From contig CAVWVJ010000001.1 in assembly GCA_963758505.1 (NCBI GenBank), positions 1,116,001 through 1,180,000 on the forward strand: a stretch of 64,000 nt of DNA. The letters are read 5' to 3'. The notes beneath the pieces were generated by a model. That model made no database searches. It was not told where the DNA came from and saw only the letters and a program-made list of their open reading frames with translations. The DNA is from Korobacter sp963758505 (lineage in GTDB: Bacteria; Acidobacteriota; Terriglobia; Terriglobales; Acidobacteriaceae). Made by a program: the position numbers and the translations under genes. Below, piece by piece: positions 9,299 through 17,662 of this stretch; within the stretch, counting starts at the first letter, position 1, and each line of letters begins with the position of its first letter.

Positions 9299-10127
9299 AG
9301 TCCGCACCATCGCCGTGATCGGTGCCGGCACCATGGGACGCAGCATCGCGCAGGCCGCCGCCACCGGCGGCTTTCGCACTATTCTAGAGGACATCCTGCC
9401 TGCGGCGCTGCGCAAGGCCGAAGACGCCATCTCCACCGAGCTTGCCCGCGCCGTCCAATCCGGGAACGTGGACAGGGAAGCGGCCGACGCTGCTCTGGCT
9501 CGCATCGAATTTGCTTCCAATCTCGAAGACGCCGCCCGCGACGCCGACATGGTCATCGAAGCCGTGGCCGACGAACTTGAATCGAAGCTCGAGATCTTCG
9601 TGCTCCTCGACAAAGTTTGCCGTCCCGATACCATCCTCGTCTCCGCCACCCAAACCCAGAGCCTCACTGAACTAGCTTCGGTTATCTACCGCGCACCCCA
9701 CTGCATCGCCATGCGCTTTCCAAAACCACCGCAGACTTCGTCGGTCCTCGAAGTCGTTCGCGGTCTGGAAACCAGCGATGCAACCGTTGCCGCCACTCTC
9801 TTCGTCGCGCAACGTATGCGCAAAGAACCCATCCTGTTGCGTGAAACTCCCGGCGCCATCACCGCCCGCATCCACGCTCTCCTGTGTAACGAGGCATTCC
9901 GCATGTTGGGCGAAGAACTCGCCACCGCGGAAGAAATCGACCGCGCCCTCCAGCAGGGACTCGGCCTCCCCGTCGGCCCCATCGCACTCGCCGAGGAAGC
10001 GGGTCTCGAAAAACGTCTCCGTACCCTTGAATATCTCCACAAAACGTTAGGGGAAACCTACCGCCCGGCGCCCCTCCTCGAAAGCCTCGTCAAGGCCAAT
10101 AAAAAAGCCCTTCGCGCCAGCGGCTAG
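9291..10127 (+). CDS. 3-hydroxyacyl-CoA dehydrogenase-like protein lacking the catalytic His
   Basis: 278 residues from TTG 9291, the only plausible start because the Rossmann motif VRTIAVIGAGTMGRSIA begins within four residues. Length and layout (N-terminal NAD domain, C-terminal helical dimerisation domain) match 3-hydroxybutyryl-CoA dehydrogenase. The catalytic block, normally GMHFFNP with Glu 12 residues after the His, reads AMRFPKP here: Arg replaces the His, Asn is lost, and only the Glu of VLEVV is kept. The substrate-contact block ASNTSSL is SATQTQSL. Dehydrogenase activity is therefore doubtful; it may bind NAD or acyl-CoA in another role. It is coupled to the 65-residue gene upstream. 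Confidence 0.85.
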   Translation: MTEVRTIAVIGAGTMGRSIAQAAATGGFRTILEDILPAALRKAEDAISTELARAVQSGNVDREAADAALARIEFASNLEDAARDADMVIEAVADELESKLEIFVLLDKVCRPDTILVSATQTQSLTELASVIYRAPHCIAMRFPKPPQTSSVLEVVRGLETSDATVAATLFVAQRMRKEPILLRETPGAITARIHALLCNEAFRMLGEELATAEEIDRALQQGLGLPVGPIALAEEAGLEKRLRTLEYLHKTLGETYRPAPLLESLVKANKKALRASG

Positions 10128-10151
10128 CCTGCGGCGCAGCCGGATCACCTC

Positions 10152-10319
10152 TCAATAATCCGGCCCGAATACCCTCGAGTGCAGCCCGATGTAGATCCCC
10201 AGCCCGATCAGCAAACTCATGATCACCACGAAGGCCACCGCGACCCATCGCGGGATACGCGTCAGCCCGGCCGATTCGCCGTCCTTACCGCGCGGCAATG
10301 GAAGAGAACGCCTGCCCAT
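10152..10319 (-). CDS. 55-residue single-span membrane protein
   Basis: A short frame from ATG 10319 to TGA 10152, with a strong ribosome binding site (TTGGAGG, 5 bp before the ATG). The translation starts MGRRSLPLPRGKDG, continues through IPRWVAVAFVVIMSLL and a second hydrophobic half (IGLGIYIGL), and ends RVFGPDY. It has a basic, probably cytoplasmic N-terminus and one transmembrane helix (about residues 25-46). It begins 53 bp after the TonB-receptor stop on the same strand and is probably the last gene of that operon. No family is recognised. A structural or accessory role beside the receptor is a guess. Confidence 0.72.
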   Translation of the reverse strand: MGRRSLPLPRGKDGESAGLTRIPRWVAVAFVVIMSLLIGLGIYIGLHSRVFGPDY

Positions 10320-10371
10320 AAAGCCTCCAAGGGAAGCCGGAACTCGCCTTGGCGAAGCTCCGGCAGCGCAG

Positions 10372-12975
10372 TTAAAAGTGGAAGCCGATTTCGGCAGTCA
10401 ACGCCCTCGGGGTTACGTAGTGCGTTCCGCTGAAAGTGGAGAGGAAGTTGTACAGGGCGACCGTGTTGGTCAAATTGATCGCCGACAAGCGAAGGCTCCA
10501 CTTGTAACGATCTCCGCGGAACAGGTTGTCGTCCCCCAGCGCCAGGTCGAATAGGTTGCGTGGTTTAATGCGCGGAGGATTATGGTCGTCGTTCTCCGTC
10601 CCCGGCGCCGGAATCGAGATCAGCGTCGACCCGTAGAGCGAAGGCGCGCAGGTGGTCAGCGGCTTGGTCAGGGTTGGAACTTGGTTTCCGCAGAACAGCC
10701 CCGCTTGCAATTGCTGGTCCGCCGTCAGTCCCGTCAGGTCGACAGGCGTGGTCGTGTCGGTTGCGAATGGAACGGCGCCGGCCACCAGTCCGCTATCGAA
10801 ACGCCAGTTGAAGCCCAGCCATGGCCCATTCTTCTTCGGCTGGTATTGCAGGTGGGTGGTCTGGTTGAACTTCTCGTCGTGGTCGATGCGGAACGGTAAC
10901 CCGCTTTGTCCGACCGTCACGCCCAGGCCGCTGGTTTGCGGTGGAAAGAATCGCGCCGCTACGCTCGACATCACCACCAGCGCCGTCAACCCGTGGTAAT
11001 TCGGCATGCTGACCCGCATATCGAAGCCGGTGATCTTCGAGTTGTGCCATCCGATCGGGAAGGTGATCGGTGTCGCCGCCAGGACACTGAAGTCGTAACC
11101 CGTGTGCGTGTACTTCCAGAGATAGTCGCCGCTCACCACGAGATGCCTCCCGAAGGCCTGCTCCAATCCCGCGTGAAACTCGTTTCGGTAACCCGGCGTA
11201 TTTACCGCCGGCACGCACGGAATCAGGTCGGCGATCACCGTCGAATTGCATCCCGTGCTGGCAAGCACCAGGTTTTCGTTGAAGGGCGTCTCCAGCAAAC
11301 GCGCGTACGAAACCCGCAGCACCGTGTTGCTGGGCGCCACGTGATACGCGATTCCAACCCGCGGTTCGGCCTGCCGCGCCACCGTCAGTCCGTTGTACAG
11401 ATCGCCGCGTATCCCGAGATTGAAAGTCCAATGTCCCTTCGTGATGGCGTCCTGGATGTAGAGTGCCAACTGCTTTACGTCGGTGTGTCCATCAAAGCCG
11501 TAAAGCTTTCCGCCACGCGTCAAATCGTAAGGAGCCAGCTCCGTACACGGCGCGGCGATCGGATTCCCGCTGGCATCGAGACACGAAGCCCCATTCGCCC
11601 CCGTCAGCGAACTCAGCAGGTTCGGATCTACGATTCCGAAGTTGTCCATCTCATTCAGGAACGTCTGCTCATAGGTCACCCCCGCCTTGATGTTGTGAAT
11701 TCCCTTGGCGTACGAAATGTCGGAGCGTACCCCGGCATTGGTTAGCGAGCGGCTCTGGCCGACGGTCTCTTGCTGGATCGGATCGAGATCCGCAAACGGA
11801 TCTCCGCTTGGGTAGTAGTTGTATTGGTCACGCCGAACGAATCCACCGAGCGTGAACACCGCGTCCGATCCGAGCAGCCGCGTCCACGAGGGAGCGAGGT
11901 TGAAGGTCTTGATTTGCGATCGTTGATCGGTGGCACCCAGCGGATTCCCGAAAGGATCCGTCTCGCCGATATGCAGGTTGTCGTATGCATTCGGTGTCTG
12001 GAACCACGAGCGCGTGAATTGCGCGTTCAAATGCAGGGTATCGACGTGCGAGATCTGGTAGTCCACCCGATCGAAGACATTTTCTTCGTTGCCCCGGTCA
12101 TGCATCGCAAGGAACTCCGGTGGATCGAGGAAACGGCTGCTGTTCAGCCCATTGGCGGCAATGAAATTGCCCCAGTTGTTCCCGCCGTAGGCCAGGTCGA
12201 ACCCTGCATTCGCCGTCCCAAAGCTCCCGTAGGAACTGGTTACGCTGCCGTGAGGCGTGGTGACGCCTTGCCCGGAGCGGGTCGTTACCTTGATCACCAC
12301 GCTCGTCTTGTCTCCGAATTCGGCCGGCGGCGCACCCGCGATCACTTCCATCGACTCGATGGAATCGAGCGGAATCTGGTTCGAGAACACCTTGCTTTGC
12401 TGGTCCGTGATCGGTTGCCCATCCACGGAAAACGAATTCTCGGCGTGGTCTCCCAGCCCGTGAAACAGTCCGTTGGAATCGGCGGCAATGCCCGGTGTGG
12501 CAAGCGTCACCAGCGAGCTCACCGACGACGAAGCGCTCTCCAGCGGAAGTTTGTCGAAGAGACCTCGGTCCACGTCGGTGTGCGATACCGGGGTGTTTTC
12601 GATCAGGTCCTCACCGCCGCTCTCCACGTTGATGGTGGTCGCGGCCGACGCAACCGAAAGCAGGATCTTTACGTTCAGGGGCACGCTCGAACGAACTTCC
12701 ACATCCTGCGAGTACGGAGAAAACCCGTGGCCGCGCACCGTCAAATGGTAAGGATTGAACGGAACGTTGGGGAAAGTGAACTTGCCCGCGCTGTCCGTGG
12801 TAGTGGTGCGAACAAACTCGCTTACGGGGTTCTCGATGTTCACCGTGGCGTTGTTCACCACGGCGCCGCTCGGGTCCGTAACCGTGCCGCTGATCGAGGT
12901 TGAATTGCCTGACTGGGCCCAGGCGAGTAGACCTAGGAAAACGAACGCGCAGAGAAATGCAATACGGCTGACCAT
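10372..12975 (-). CDS. TonB-dependent outer-membrane receptor with carboxypeptidase-regulatory-like N-terminus
   Basis: 867 residues. A signal peptide (MVSRIAFLCAFVFLGLLAWAQ) is followed by an Ig-like carboxypeptidase-regulatory domain at about 27-110 (ISGTVTDPSGAVVNNATVNI...TTTDSAGKFTFPNVP). A plug-like region (about 115-230) includes DVDRGLFDKLPL, IPLDSIESMEVIAGAPPAEFGDKTS and VIKVTTRSGQG. A long beta-barrel ends in Phe (LTAEIGFHF). This is the Oar/SusC-like receptor type abundant in Acidobacteria. The ligand cannot be read from the sequence. GGAGGAG just upstream of the ATG is a strong ribosome binding site. It lies in a minus-strand cassette with two small His/CxxC proteins, which makes a metal ligand possible. 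Confidence 0.92.
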   Translation of the reverse strand: MVSRIAFLCAFVFLGLLAWAQSGNSTSISGTVTDPSGAVVNNATVNIENPVSEFVRTTTTDSAGKFTFPNVPFNPYHLTVRGHGFSPYSQDVEVRSSVPLNVKILLSVASAATTINVESGGEDLIENTPVSHTDVDRGLFDKLPLESASSSVSSLVTLATPGIAADSNGLFHGLGDHAENSFSVDGQPITDQQSKVFSNQIPLDSIESMEVIAGAPPAEFGDKTSVVIKVTTRSGQGVTTPHGSVTSSYGSFGTANAGFDLAYGGNNWGNFIAANGLNSSRFLDPPEFLAMHDRGNEENVFDRVDYQISHVDTLHLNAQFTRSWFQTPNAYDNLHIGETDPFGNPLGATDQRSQIKTFNLAPSWTRLLGSDAVFTLGGFVRRDQYNYYPSGDPFADLDPIQQETVGQSRSLTNAGVRSDISYAKGIHNIKAGVTYEQTFLNEMDNFGIVDPNLLSSLTGANGASCLDASGNPIAAPCTELAPYDLTRGGKLYGFDGHTDVKQLALYIQDAITKGHWTFNLGIRGDLYNGLTVARQAEPRVGIAYHVAPSNTVLRVSYARLLETPFNENLVLASTGCNSTVIADLIPCVPAVNTPGYRNEFHAGLEQAFGRHLVVSGDYLWKYTHTGYDFSVLAATPITFPIGWHNSKITGFDMRVSMPNYHGLTALVVMSSVAARFFPPQTSGLGVTVGQSGLPFRIDHDEKFNQTTHLQYQPKKNGPWLGFNWRFDSGLVAGAVPFATDTTTPVDLTGLTADQQLQAGLFCGNQVPTLTKPLTTCAPSLYGSTLISIPAPGTENDDHNPPRIKPRNLFDLALGDDNLFRGDRYKWSLRLSAINLTNTVALYNFLSTFSGTHYVTPRALTAEIGFHF

Positions 12976-13024
12976 AAACTCCTCCGATTCCTTGAAAGCT
13001 GGGGTTTGGGTTGAAGCGCAGCGA

Positions 13025-13366
13025 TCAGAAGAGGAAGGGAGGAGGACGGAAGAAGACCGACGTGCCGGAGAAATGAGACTTGGATTTGGGAGCCGCGGGC
13101 AATGGCCTCGCCGCCGCCAACGCGTGCAGCAGGAAGAATCCGACGGCGAAGACGATCGCAGCCTGGATTGCTACTGCACATAGCTCGCATGGCCCGCCAG
13201 AGGCGGAAAACGCCGCCTCCGTGCCGGGGAAGGCATGCTGATGTGCCGCCGATATTCCGGCGAACAGACACACCAGCGCCAGGCAGAGCACCGCGACCGC
13301 GCAGCGTCCATCCCGCCGCAAAGCGTACTTTCTTGCTCCCGTGTTTGCAGGTGCCCGCTTGCGCAT
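13025..13366 (-). CDS. Small exported or membrane protein with His pair and CxxC, DUF2946-like
   Basis: 113 residues. A basic N-terminus leads into a signal or anchor helix (about 22-40, CAVAVLCLALVCLFAGISAA), then HQHAFPG, a CELC motif, and a second hydrophobic segment (IQAAIVFAVGFFLLHALA), ending in a Pro/Phe-rich tail. ATG 13366 has AGGAG 7 bp upstream. The layout (export helix, His residues, CxxC, second helix) resembles the DUF2946 group that often sits beside TonB receptors for copper; that similarity is my recollection and not a search result. The gene starts 391 bp upstream of the TonB-receptor start on the same strand and ends 49 bp before it. Confidence 0.62.
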   Translation of the reverse strand: MRKRAPANTGARKYALRRDGRCAVAVLCLALVCLFAGISAAHQHAFPGTEAAFSASGGPCELCAVAIQAAIVFAVGFFLLHALAAARPLPAAPKSKSHFSGTSVFFRPPPFLF

Positions 13367-13471
13367 GGGCCACTCCTGAATCGTGGAACGTTTCTTAGCG
13401 GAAGCTCAAAACTCGCAGCTTCGCCCAGGTAGTCTTCTCAATGGGAGGAAAGAAAAACGGCGTTCGTTGCT

Positions 13472-13861
13472 CTACCAGGCGGGCGGAGCGCGGGGCGAAC
13501 TGTGACTCTCTACGCCTTCGTGTGGCGACGAGGCGCGAAGCCCGGAGACCACTGCGTTCGCGTCGAATCTAACCAGGACGTTGCAAACCGGCTCCCCAAC
13601 TTGCATCGATCCCGCGATATGACATACCGCGCATTCGGGAATAACCGGCGAAACAGAAATTGGTGTCGCAACGGAAGCGTGCGTCGCCGGGGCGAGCACC
13701 TGCATATCGGCCGCGTGCACAAGCGGATGCACGAGCAAATGCAGGAACAACGAGAGCGCAAACAGAACTCTGAATTTCACCAGGCCATCCCGCAGAGTGA
13801 CCCAGTATGCCCAGTTCGCTCCCGTTTGTAAAGCGGGCGGCGGTGTCGGCGAGCCTTTCAT
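13472..13861 (-). CDS. Second small exported protein with His residues and CxxC
   Basis: 129 residues as drawn; a GTG at 13780 would give 102 residues starting VKFRVLFALSLFLHLL, a clean signal peptide. After it come HPLVHAADM, THASVATP and the motif ECAVCHIAG, so the order export helix, His cluster, CxxC repeats that of the next gene downstream (13025-13366). The two may be distant paralogues. ATG 13861 lies 3 bp after the stop of the upstream membrane-protein gene, so translational coupling is likely. Function is unknown; periplasmic metal binding is an inference from the His and Cys residues and from the TonB receptor downstream. Confidence 0.58.
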   Translation of the reverse strand: MKGSPTPPPALQTGANWAYWVTLRDGLVKFRVLFALSLFLHLLVHPLVHAADMQVLAPATHASVATPISVSPVIPECAVCHIAGSMQVGEPVCNVLVRFDANAVVSGLRASSPHEGVESHSSPRAPPAW

Positions 13862-13864
13862 GAG

Positions 13865-14416
13865 TTACTCGTCCGTCCGCTTTTTTTCCCGAAGTCTTCG
13901 TTTCATCACAAAGATGTGATACGTCACCGCGTCCCATGCGTTGTGAATGCCGATGAAGAGCAGCAGAAGGGCCGATGCAGCGACCGCGAATAAAGCTTCC
14001 TGGGGTTGCGATCCGGAGAGCCACGCGGAACCGGTCAGGCATCCGTACGCCGCGATCGGCAACACGCCGTGGAAGAGCCAATCTTCAAATTCAGGACGGT
14101 AGGCGGTTTGTCGCCGCATGCGCCTCACTACGATGGCCGCATAAATTAATCCAGCCACTCCCAGCAAGCCCCACACGATCGCAACCGAGTTGATTCCGTG
14201 CCACGGAGCGCTCATCACAGCAGCGAGAAGGAACGCCGCTCCAAAATGAACGATCGTCGGCGTAGCAAACGCGTGACCGGCATCCGCGGATCCCTGTACG
14301 GCTGGCAGGTCGGAGATGAGAGACATCGCCACAAACTGCAATCCGATCAGCGCCCCCGCGGACGACCCAACAATGGTGTAAAAATTTGCCCATCCAGAGA
14401 GTGCTTCGGCAGTCAT
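13865..14416 (-). CDS. Multi-span membrane protein of unknown function
   Basis: 183 residues from ATG 14416 (MTAEALSGWANFYTIVGSSA), chosen because GGAAG lies 7 bp upstream; an in-frame ATG at 14458 is the alternative. Four or five hydrophobic segments are visible: near YTIVGSSAGALIGLQFVA, FGAAFLLAAVMS, VAIVWGLLGVAGLIYAAIVV, VLPIAAYGCLTG and LFAVAASALLLLFIGI, ending in a basic KRRLREKKRTDE tail. No family is assigned. It is the first gene of the minus-strand cassette leading to the TonB receptor, with a 3 bp gap to the next gene. Confidence 0.75.
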   Translation of the reverse strand: MTAEALSGWANFYTIVGSSAGALIGLQFVAMSLISDLPAVQGSADAGHAFATPTIVHFGAAFLLAAVMSAPWHGINSVAIVWGLLGVAGLIYAAIVVRRMRRQTAYRPEFEDWLFHGVLPIAAYGCLTGSAWLSGSQPQEALFAVAASALLLLFIGIHNAWDAVTYHIFVMKRRLREKKRTDE

Positions 14417-14593
14417 TCCGGCTTCCAGGGTTACAGGATTTGCGAATCGAAAGGACAAGAGCGGTTCCGTTGGCGCCTATTTTATCGTCCACGCCCGCAT
14501 CGTCGAACGACCTTTTCCATGCACTGTCATCTCTTGCCATCCCGAGGCGCCGCGCCGTGTCCACCCTGAGGAAGAAATGTGTTGCAGTTTCCC

Positions 14594-14700
14594 CGCGGCG
14601 AGCCCACAACCCCGCTCGCGCCTCCAGCTCCTCTCTTGTCATCCAGAGGCGCCGCCGTTGCGCCGTAGGGACCTGCTGTTCTCTCCACGCCAGCCAACTC
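14594..14700 (+). repeat. Degenerate copy of the 60.7/62.3 kb repeat family
   Basis: Blocks such as CCCGCGGCGAGCCCACAAC, CCGCTCGCGCCTCC, CTCTCTTGTCAT and GACCTGCTGTTC match, in the same order, the reverse complement of 60741-60925. The conserved core around the TTGTCATTGCGAGG part is diverged here (TTGTCATCCAGAGG). Confidence 0.65.
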
Positions 14701-14943
14701 CCCGAGCGCCGGAAGCGCGCACCGCGCGCGAAGTCGAAGGACCCCTACCCGTCTACGCAATCGTTGTCATCCGCCTTCGTGGGCCCCCATTGCACCCCTG
14801 AGGGACAGACCACGTGACAGGCTCCCGATATTCTGCTCTCGTGGGGTACTCCCACTAGAAAATCTCGCTCTTTATCAATTCATAACCCGGAGACGTCAGA
14901 CGCCAGAATTGCGATCCATTGAAAATCGCACTTAACTCGCATC

Positions 14944-15042
14944 TTTGGAATATTTTGCCTCTAAATTCTCTGGATGGAAGATTTTGCGGGTTTTCCACAA
15001 GGTAAGCTGCTGAAACCGCAAGAGGGTGGGGGAGGGGGGTAC
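14944..15042 (+). repeat. Two-copy non-coding element, copy A
   Basis: Conserved blocks in order: TTTGGAATATTTTGCCTC followed by TAAATT (14944-14967), GGATGGAAGATTTTGCGGG (14972-14990) and GGGGGAGGGGGGTAC (15028-15042). The same blocks occur in the same order and orientation at 49382-49490. The G-rich box ends 89 bp before the MacB-type gene. It does not code and is not a simple hairpin. Confidence 0.65.
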
Positions 15043-15131
15043 CCAGTACTAAAAGATAACTCACTCTCGCGCCTGAGCTCTCGTTGAACTTCTCTCCCCG
15101 AGCGCGCGTATCTCTCATCGGAGAGTCCGTT

Positions 15132-16382
15132 ATGCGCCTCGCGTTCGACATCATGCAGCAGACTTTTCGCACTCTTTGGGCTCATAAGCTTCGCTCTTTT
15201 CTCACCATGTTCGGCATCGCCTGGGGCGTCGGTTCGCTGCTCCTGCTCGTCGGCCTTGGCGAGGGCTTCCGCTCCGGCAATGTTCGCCAGTTGAACAGCT
15301 TCGGCGAAGATATCGAGTTCATCTTTCCCGGACGCGCTCCCGCCGTCGCCGGCAACATGAGCTCCGGCCACGCCTATAAGCTCACCATCAAGGATGCGGA
15401 GGACATCGCCACCCAGGCGCCCCACGTGCGCGCCACCTCCCCCGTCCTCATCCGCGAAGACATTCGCGAGGTCAGCCAGTTCGGCAGCACCAACGGACAG
15501 GTCACCGGCATCCTGCCGAATTTCAACGCGATTCGCTATCTTCCGCTCTCCCGGGGCCGCTGGCTGAATGCACTCGACGAGTCGCAGCGCCGCGATGTCG
15601 CCGTTATCGGCGATGAGATGGTGAAAAATCTCTTTCCGGAGCAGCAGAATCCGCTCGGCAACTCGATCCTGCTCAATGGTCGCGCCTTTACCGTTATCGG
15701 CGTCGTGCAGCGCGTCGGGAAAGGGGATGAAAACTCCACCAACAACCGCGTTTTCATCCCGTTTTCCGCCATGCACACGTACTTCCCACTGAAACAGGAG
15801 CGGGAAGACAATGCCGTCAGCTTCATCAACTTCCGCCCCCGGACCCGCGACGAACACGCTCTCGCCATGACCGAGGTGAAGGGAATCGTTGCCCGTAATC
15901 ATGGCTTCGACTCCGCCAACGACGACGCCTTCGAAGCCTGGGACAGCGTCCGCACCGCCGAGATGGTCGGCAAGATCTTCGACGCCATGAACGTCTTCCT
16001 CGGCGCAGTCGGTCTCGTAACCCTTGCGCTCGGGGCCATCGGGATCATCAACATCATGCTGGTCGCGGTCTCGGAGAGAACCCGCGAGATCGGCTTGCGC
16101 AAGGCGCTCGGCGCAACCAACCGCAGCGTCCTCGCCCAGTTCTTCCTGGAGGGCACCTTCCTCACCTTGTTCAGCGGCGGCATCGGGCTCGCGCTCGCCA
16201 TCGGCTTCTGCGCTTTGCTGGCGCAGCTGCCTGCGCCTCCCGGATTCGACACCCCGCGCGTCGTGCCCACCTCGGCCGCGGTCGCGATCGGCACCCTCGC
16301 ATTGGCTGGAGTTGTGGCAGGACTCTATCCCGCACGGAAGGCAGCGCTCATGGCACCCGTTGACGCGCTGCGGCAGGAGTAA
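15132..16382 (+). CDS. MacB/FtsX-type ABC transporter permease
   Basis: 416 residues from ATG 15132 (MRLAFDIMQQTFRTLWAHK). An N-terminal helix (SFLTMFGIAWGVGSLLLLVGL) is followed by the periplasmic MacB core (about 45-270, with FPGRAPAVAGN and GNSILLNGRAFTVIGVVQ). Three C-terminal FtsX helices include LVTLALGAIGIINIMLVAV, with SERTREIGLRKALGAT, then LFSGGIGLALAIGF and IGTLALAGVVAGLYPA, ending VDALRQE. Such permeases work as dimers with an ATPase to move lipoproteins, peptides or antibiotics, or act as mechanotransmitters. The next gene is a second permease 4 bp downstream. No ATPase or membrane-fusion protein is adjacent. Confidence 0.93.
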   Translation: MRLAFDIMQQTFRTLWAHKLRSFLTMFGIAWGVGSLLLLVGLGEGFRSGNVRQLNSFGEDIEFIFPGRAPAVAGNMSSGHAYKLTIKDAEDIATQAPHVRATSPVLIREDIREVSQFGSTNGQVTGILPNFNAIRYLPLSRGRWLNALDESQRRDVAVIGDEMVKNLFPEQQNPLGNSILLNGRAFTVIGVVQRVGKGDENSTNNRVFIPFSAMHTYFPLKQEREDNAVSFINFRPRTRDEHALAMTEVKGIVARNHGFDSANDDAFEAWDSVRTAEMVGKIFDAMNVFLGAVGLVTLALGAIGIINIMLVAVSERTREIGLRKALGATNRSVLAQFFLEGTFLTLFSGGIGLALAIGFCALLAQLPAPPGFDTPRVVPTSAAVAIGTLALAGVVAGLYPARKAALMAPVDALRQE

Positions 16383-16386
16383 GACT

Positions 16387-17628
16387 ATGGTCCGCGATAT
16401 CTTCGAACAGGCCGCCAGTGCCATGCAGCACAATCGCCGCCGTACCGCGCTTACCATGCTCGGCATGGCGTGGGGAATTGCCACCGTCGTCCTGCTGCTG
16501 GCGTACGGCTCCGGCTTCGGACGCGCCATCACCACCATCTTCTCCCACTTCGGGGTGAAGATCATCGGTGTCTTCCCCGGCCGCACCTCGCAGCAGGCCG
16601 GAGGCCAGAAAGCCGGCACCCAGGTCCGCCTCACCCTCGACGATATCGACCGCCTGGCGACCAACGTGCCGATGGTCAAACGCATTACCCCGGTGGCCTA
16701 CCAGCAGACCACCATCTCCAACGACACCCGCAGCTATAGCTTCCAGGTCACGGGTTCCTATCCCAACCTGCAGCGCATTCAAGTGGTGAACATCGACATG
16801 GGCCGCTTCTTCAACGAAGAAGACCTGTCGCAGAAGGCACGAGTTGCGGTACTTGGATCGGAGGCGAAGACCAAGCTCTTCTCCGGTGCCTATGCACTGG
16901 GCCAGCACGTCCGCATCAATGGCATATCGTTCGAGGTGATCGGCGTGATCGAGCCGCGCATGCAGGAGAGCGACAGCGACATCAACCGGCAAATATACAT
17001 CCCGTTCTCGACCATGAGCGACCTGAAAGATACCCATTATCTCGATGGCATCTGGCTCGATTACGAGACCGACCAATACGAACTCGTAGAGCGCGGCGTT
17101 CGCAGCACCCTCGCCGACAGTCACGGCTTTAAACCCGACGACAACCGCGCTGTCTTCGTCTTCGACGCCATGAAGCAGGTGAAGGAGTTCTCGATCATCA
17201 CGATGGGGCTGAAGGTCCTGCTGGCGTTCATCGGCACGCTGACCCTGGGGATTGGCGGCGTCGGGCTGATGAACATCATGCTCGTCTCGGTCACGCAGCG
17301 TACCCGTGAAATCGGCGTGGAGAAGGCGCTGGGGGGCCGCCGGCGCGACATCCTTTTCCAGTTCCTAGCCGAGGCGCTCGCCATCACATTTATCGGCGGT
17401 GCGCTTGGCATCGTACTCGCCTACGTCGTTTCGTTGAGCGTCGGGCGGCTTACGTTTTATAGCGCCCTGGCGAAAAATGCAGAGGCCGGCGACATCCGGC
17501 TCATCATCGACCCAAGCACACTCGTTGTGGCCACCTTGATACTGATCGTTGTCGGCATCGTAAGCGGGATGCTGCCCGCCATTAAAGCCGCGCGGCTCGA
17601 TCCAATCGAAGCCCTGCGGTACGAATAG
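16387..17628 (+). CDS. Second MacB/FtsX-type ABC transporter permease
   Basis: 413 residues from ATG 16387, 4 bp after the first permease; the frame is open further upstream but that part is a shadow of the first gene. Same layout: N-terminal helix in RRTALTMLGMAWGIATVVLL, periplasmic domain with FPGRTSQQAGGQKAG, then FtsX helices including TLGIGGVGLMNIMLVSVTQR, TREIGVEKALGGRR and LILIVVGIVSGMLPA, ending IEALRYE. It is clearly paralogous to its neighbour; the two may form a heterodimer. The ATPase must come from elsewhere in the genome. Confidence 0.93.
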   Translation: MVRDIFEQAASAMQHNRRRTALTMLGMAWGIATVVLLLAYGSGFGRAITTIFSHFGVKIIGVFPGRTSQQAGGQKAGTQVRLTLDDIDRLATNVPMVKRITPVAYQQTTISNDTRSYSFQVTGSYPNLQRIQVVNIDMGRFFNEEDLSQKARVAVLGSEAKTKLFSGAYALGQHVRINGISFEVIGVIEPRMQESDSDINRQIYIPFSTMSDLKDTHYLDGIWLDYETDQYELVERGVRSTLADSHGFKPDDNRAVFVFDAMKQVKEFSIITMGLKVLLAFIGTLTLGIGGVGLMNIMLVSVTQRTREIGVEKALGGRRRDILFQFLAEALAITFIGGALGIVLAYVVSLSVGRLTFYSALAKNAEAGDIRLIIDPSTLVVATLILIVVGIVSGMLPAIKAARLDPIEALRYE

Positions 17629-17662
17629 TTCCGGCGAGCGGGCGGTCTGTACAATCGTCTTC

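Larger units (their letters stand above)
14417..15131. other. Intergenic region holding two dispersed repeats
   Basis: About 700 bp between the divergent membrane-protein and MacB-type genes. It holds a degenerate copy of the repeat family found again at 60.7 and 62.3 kb (14594-14700) and one copy of a non-coding element shared with the lpxD upstream region (14944-15042). Open frames here follow the repeats and do not look like proteins. Confidence 0.6.

Noticed and set aside
11770..12903. 377-codon open frame antisense to the TonB receptor
   Set aside because: Shadow; Arg/Val-rich with no protein family character.
14961..16685. 574-codon open frame antisense to both MacB-type permeases
   Set aside because: Shadow across two real genes; the Asp/Glu/Gly/Ala-rich text has no motif.
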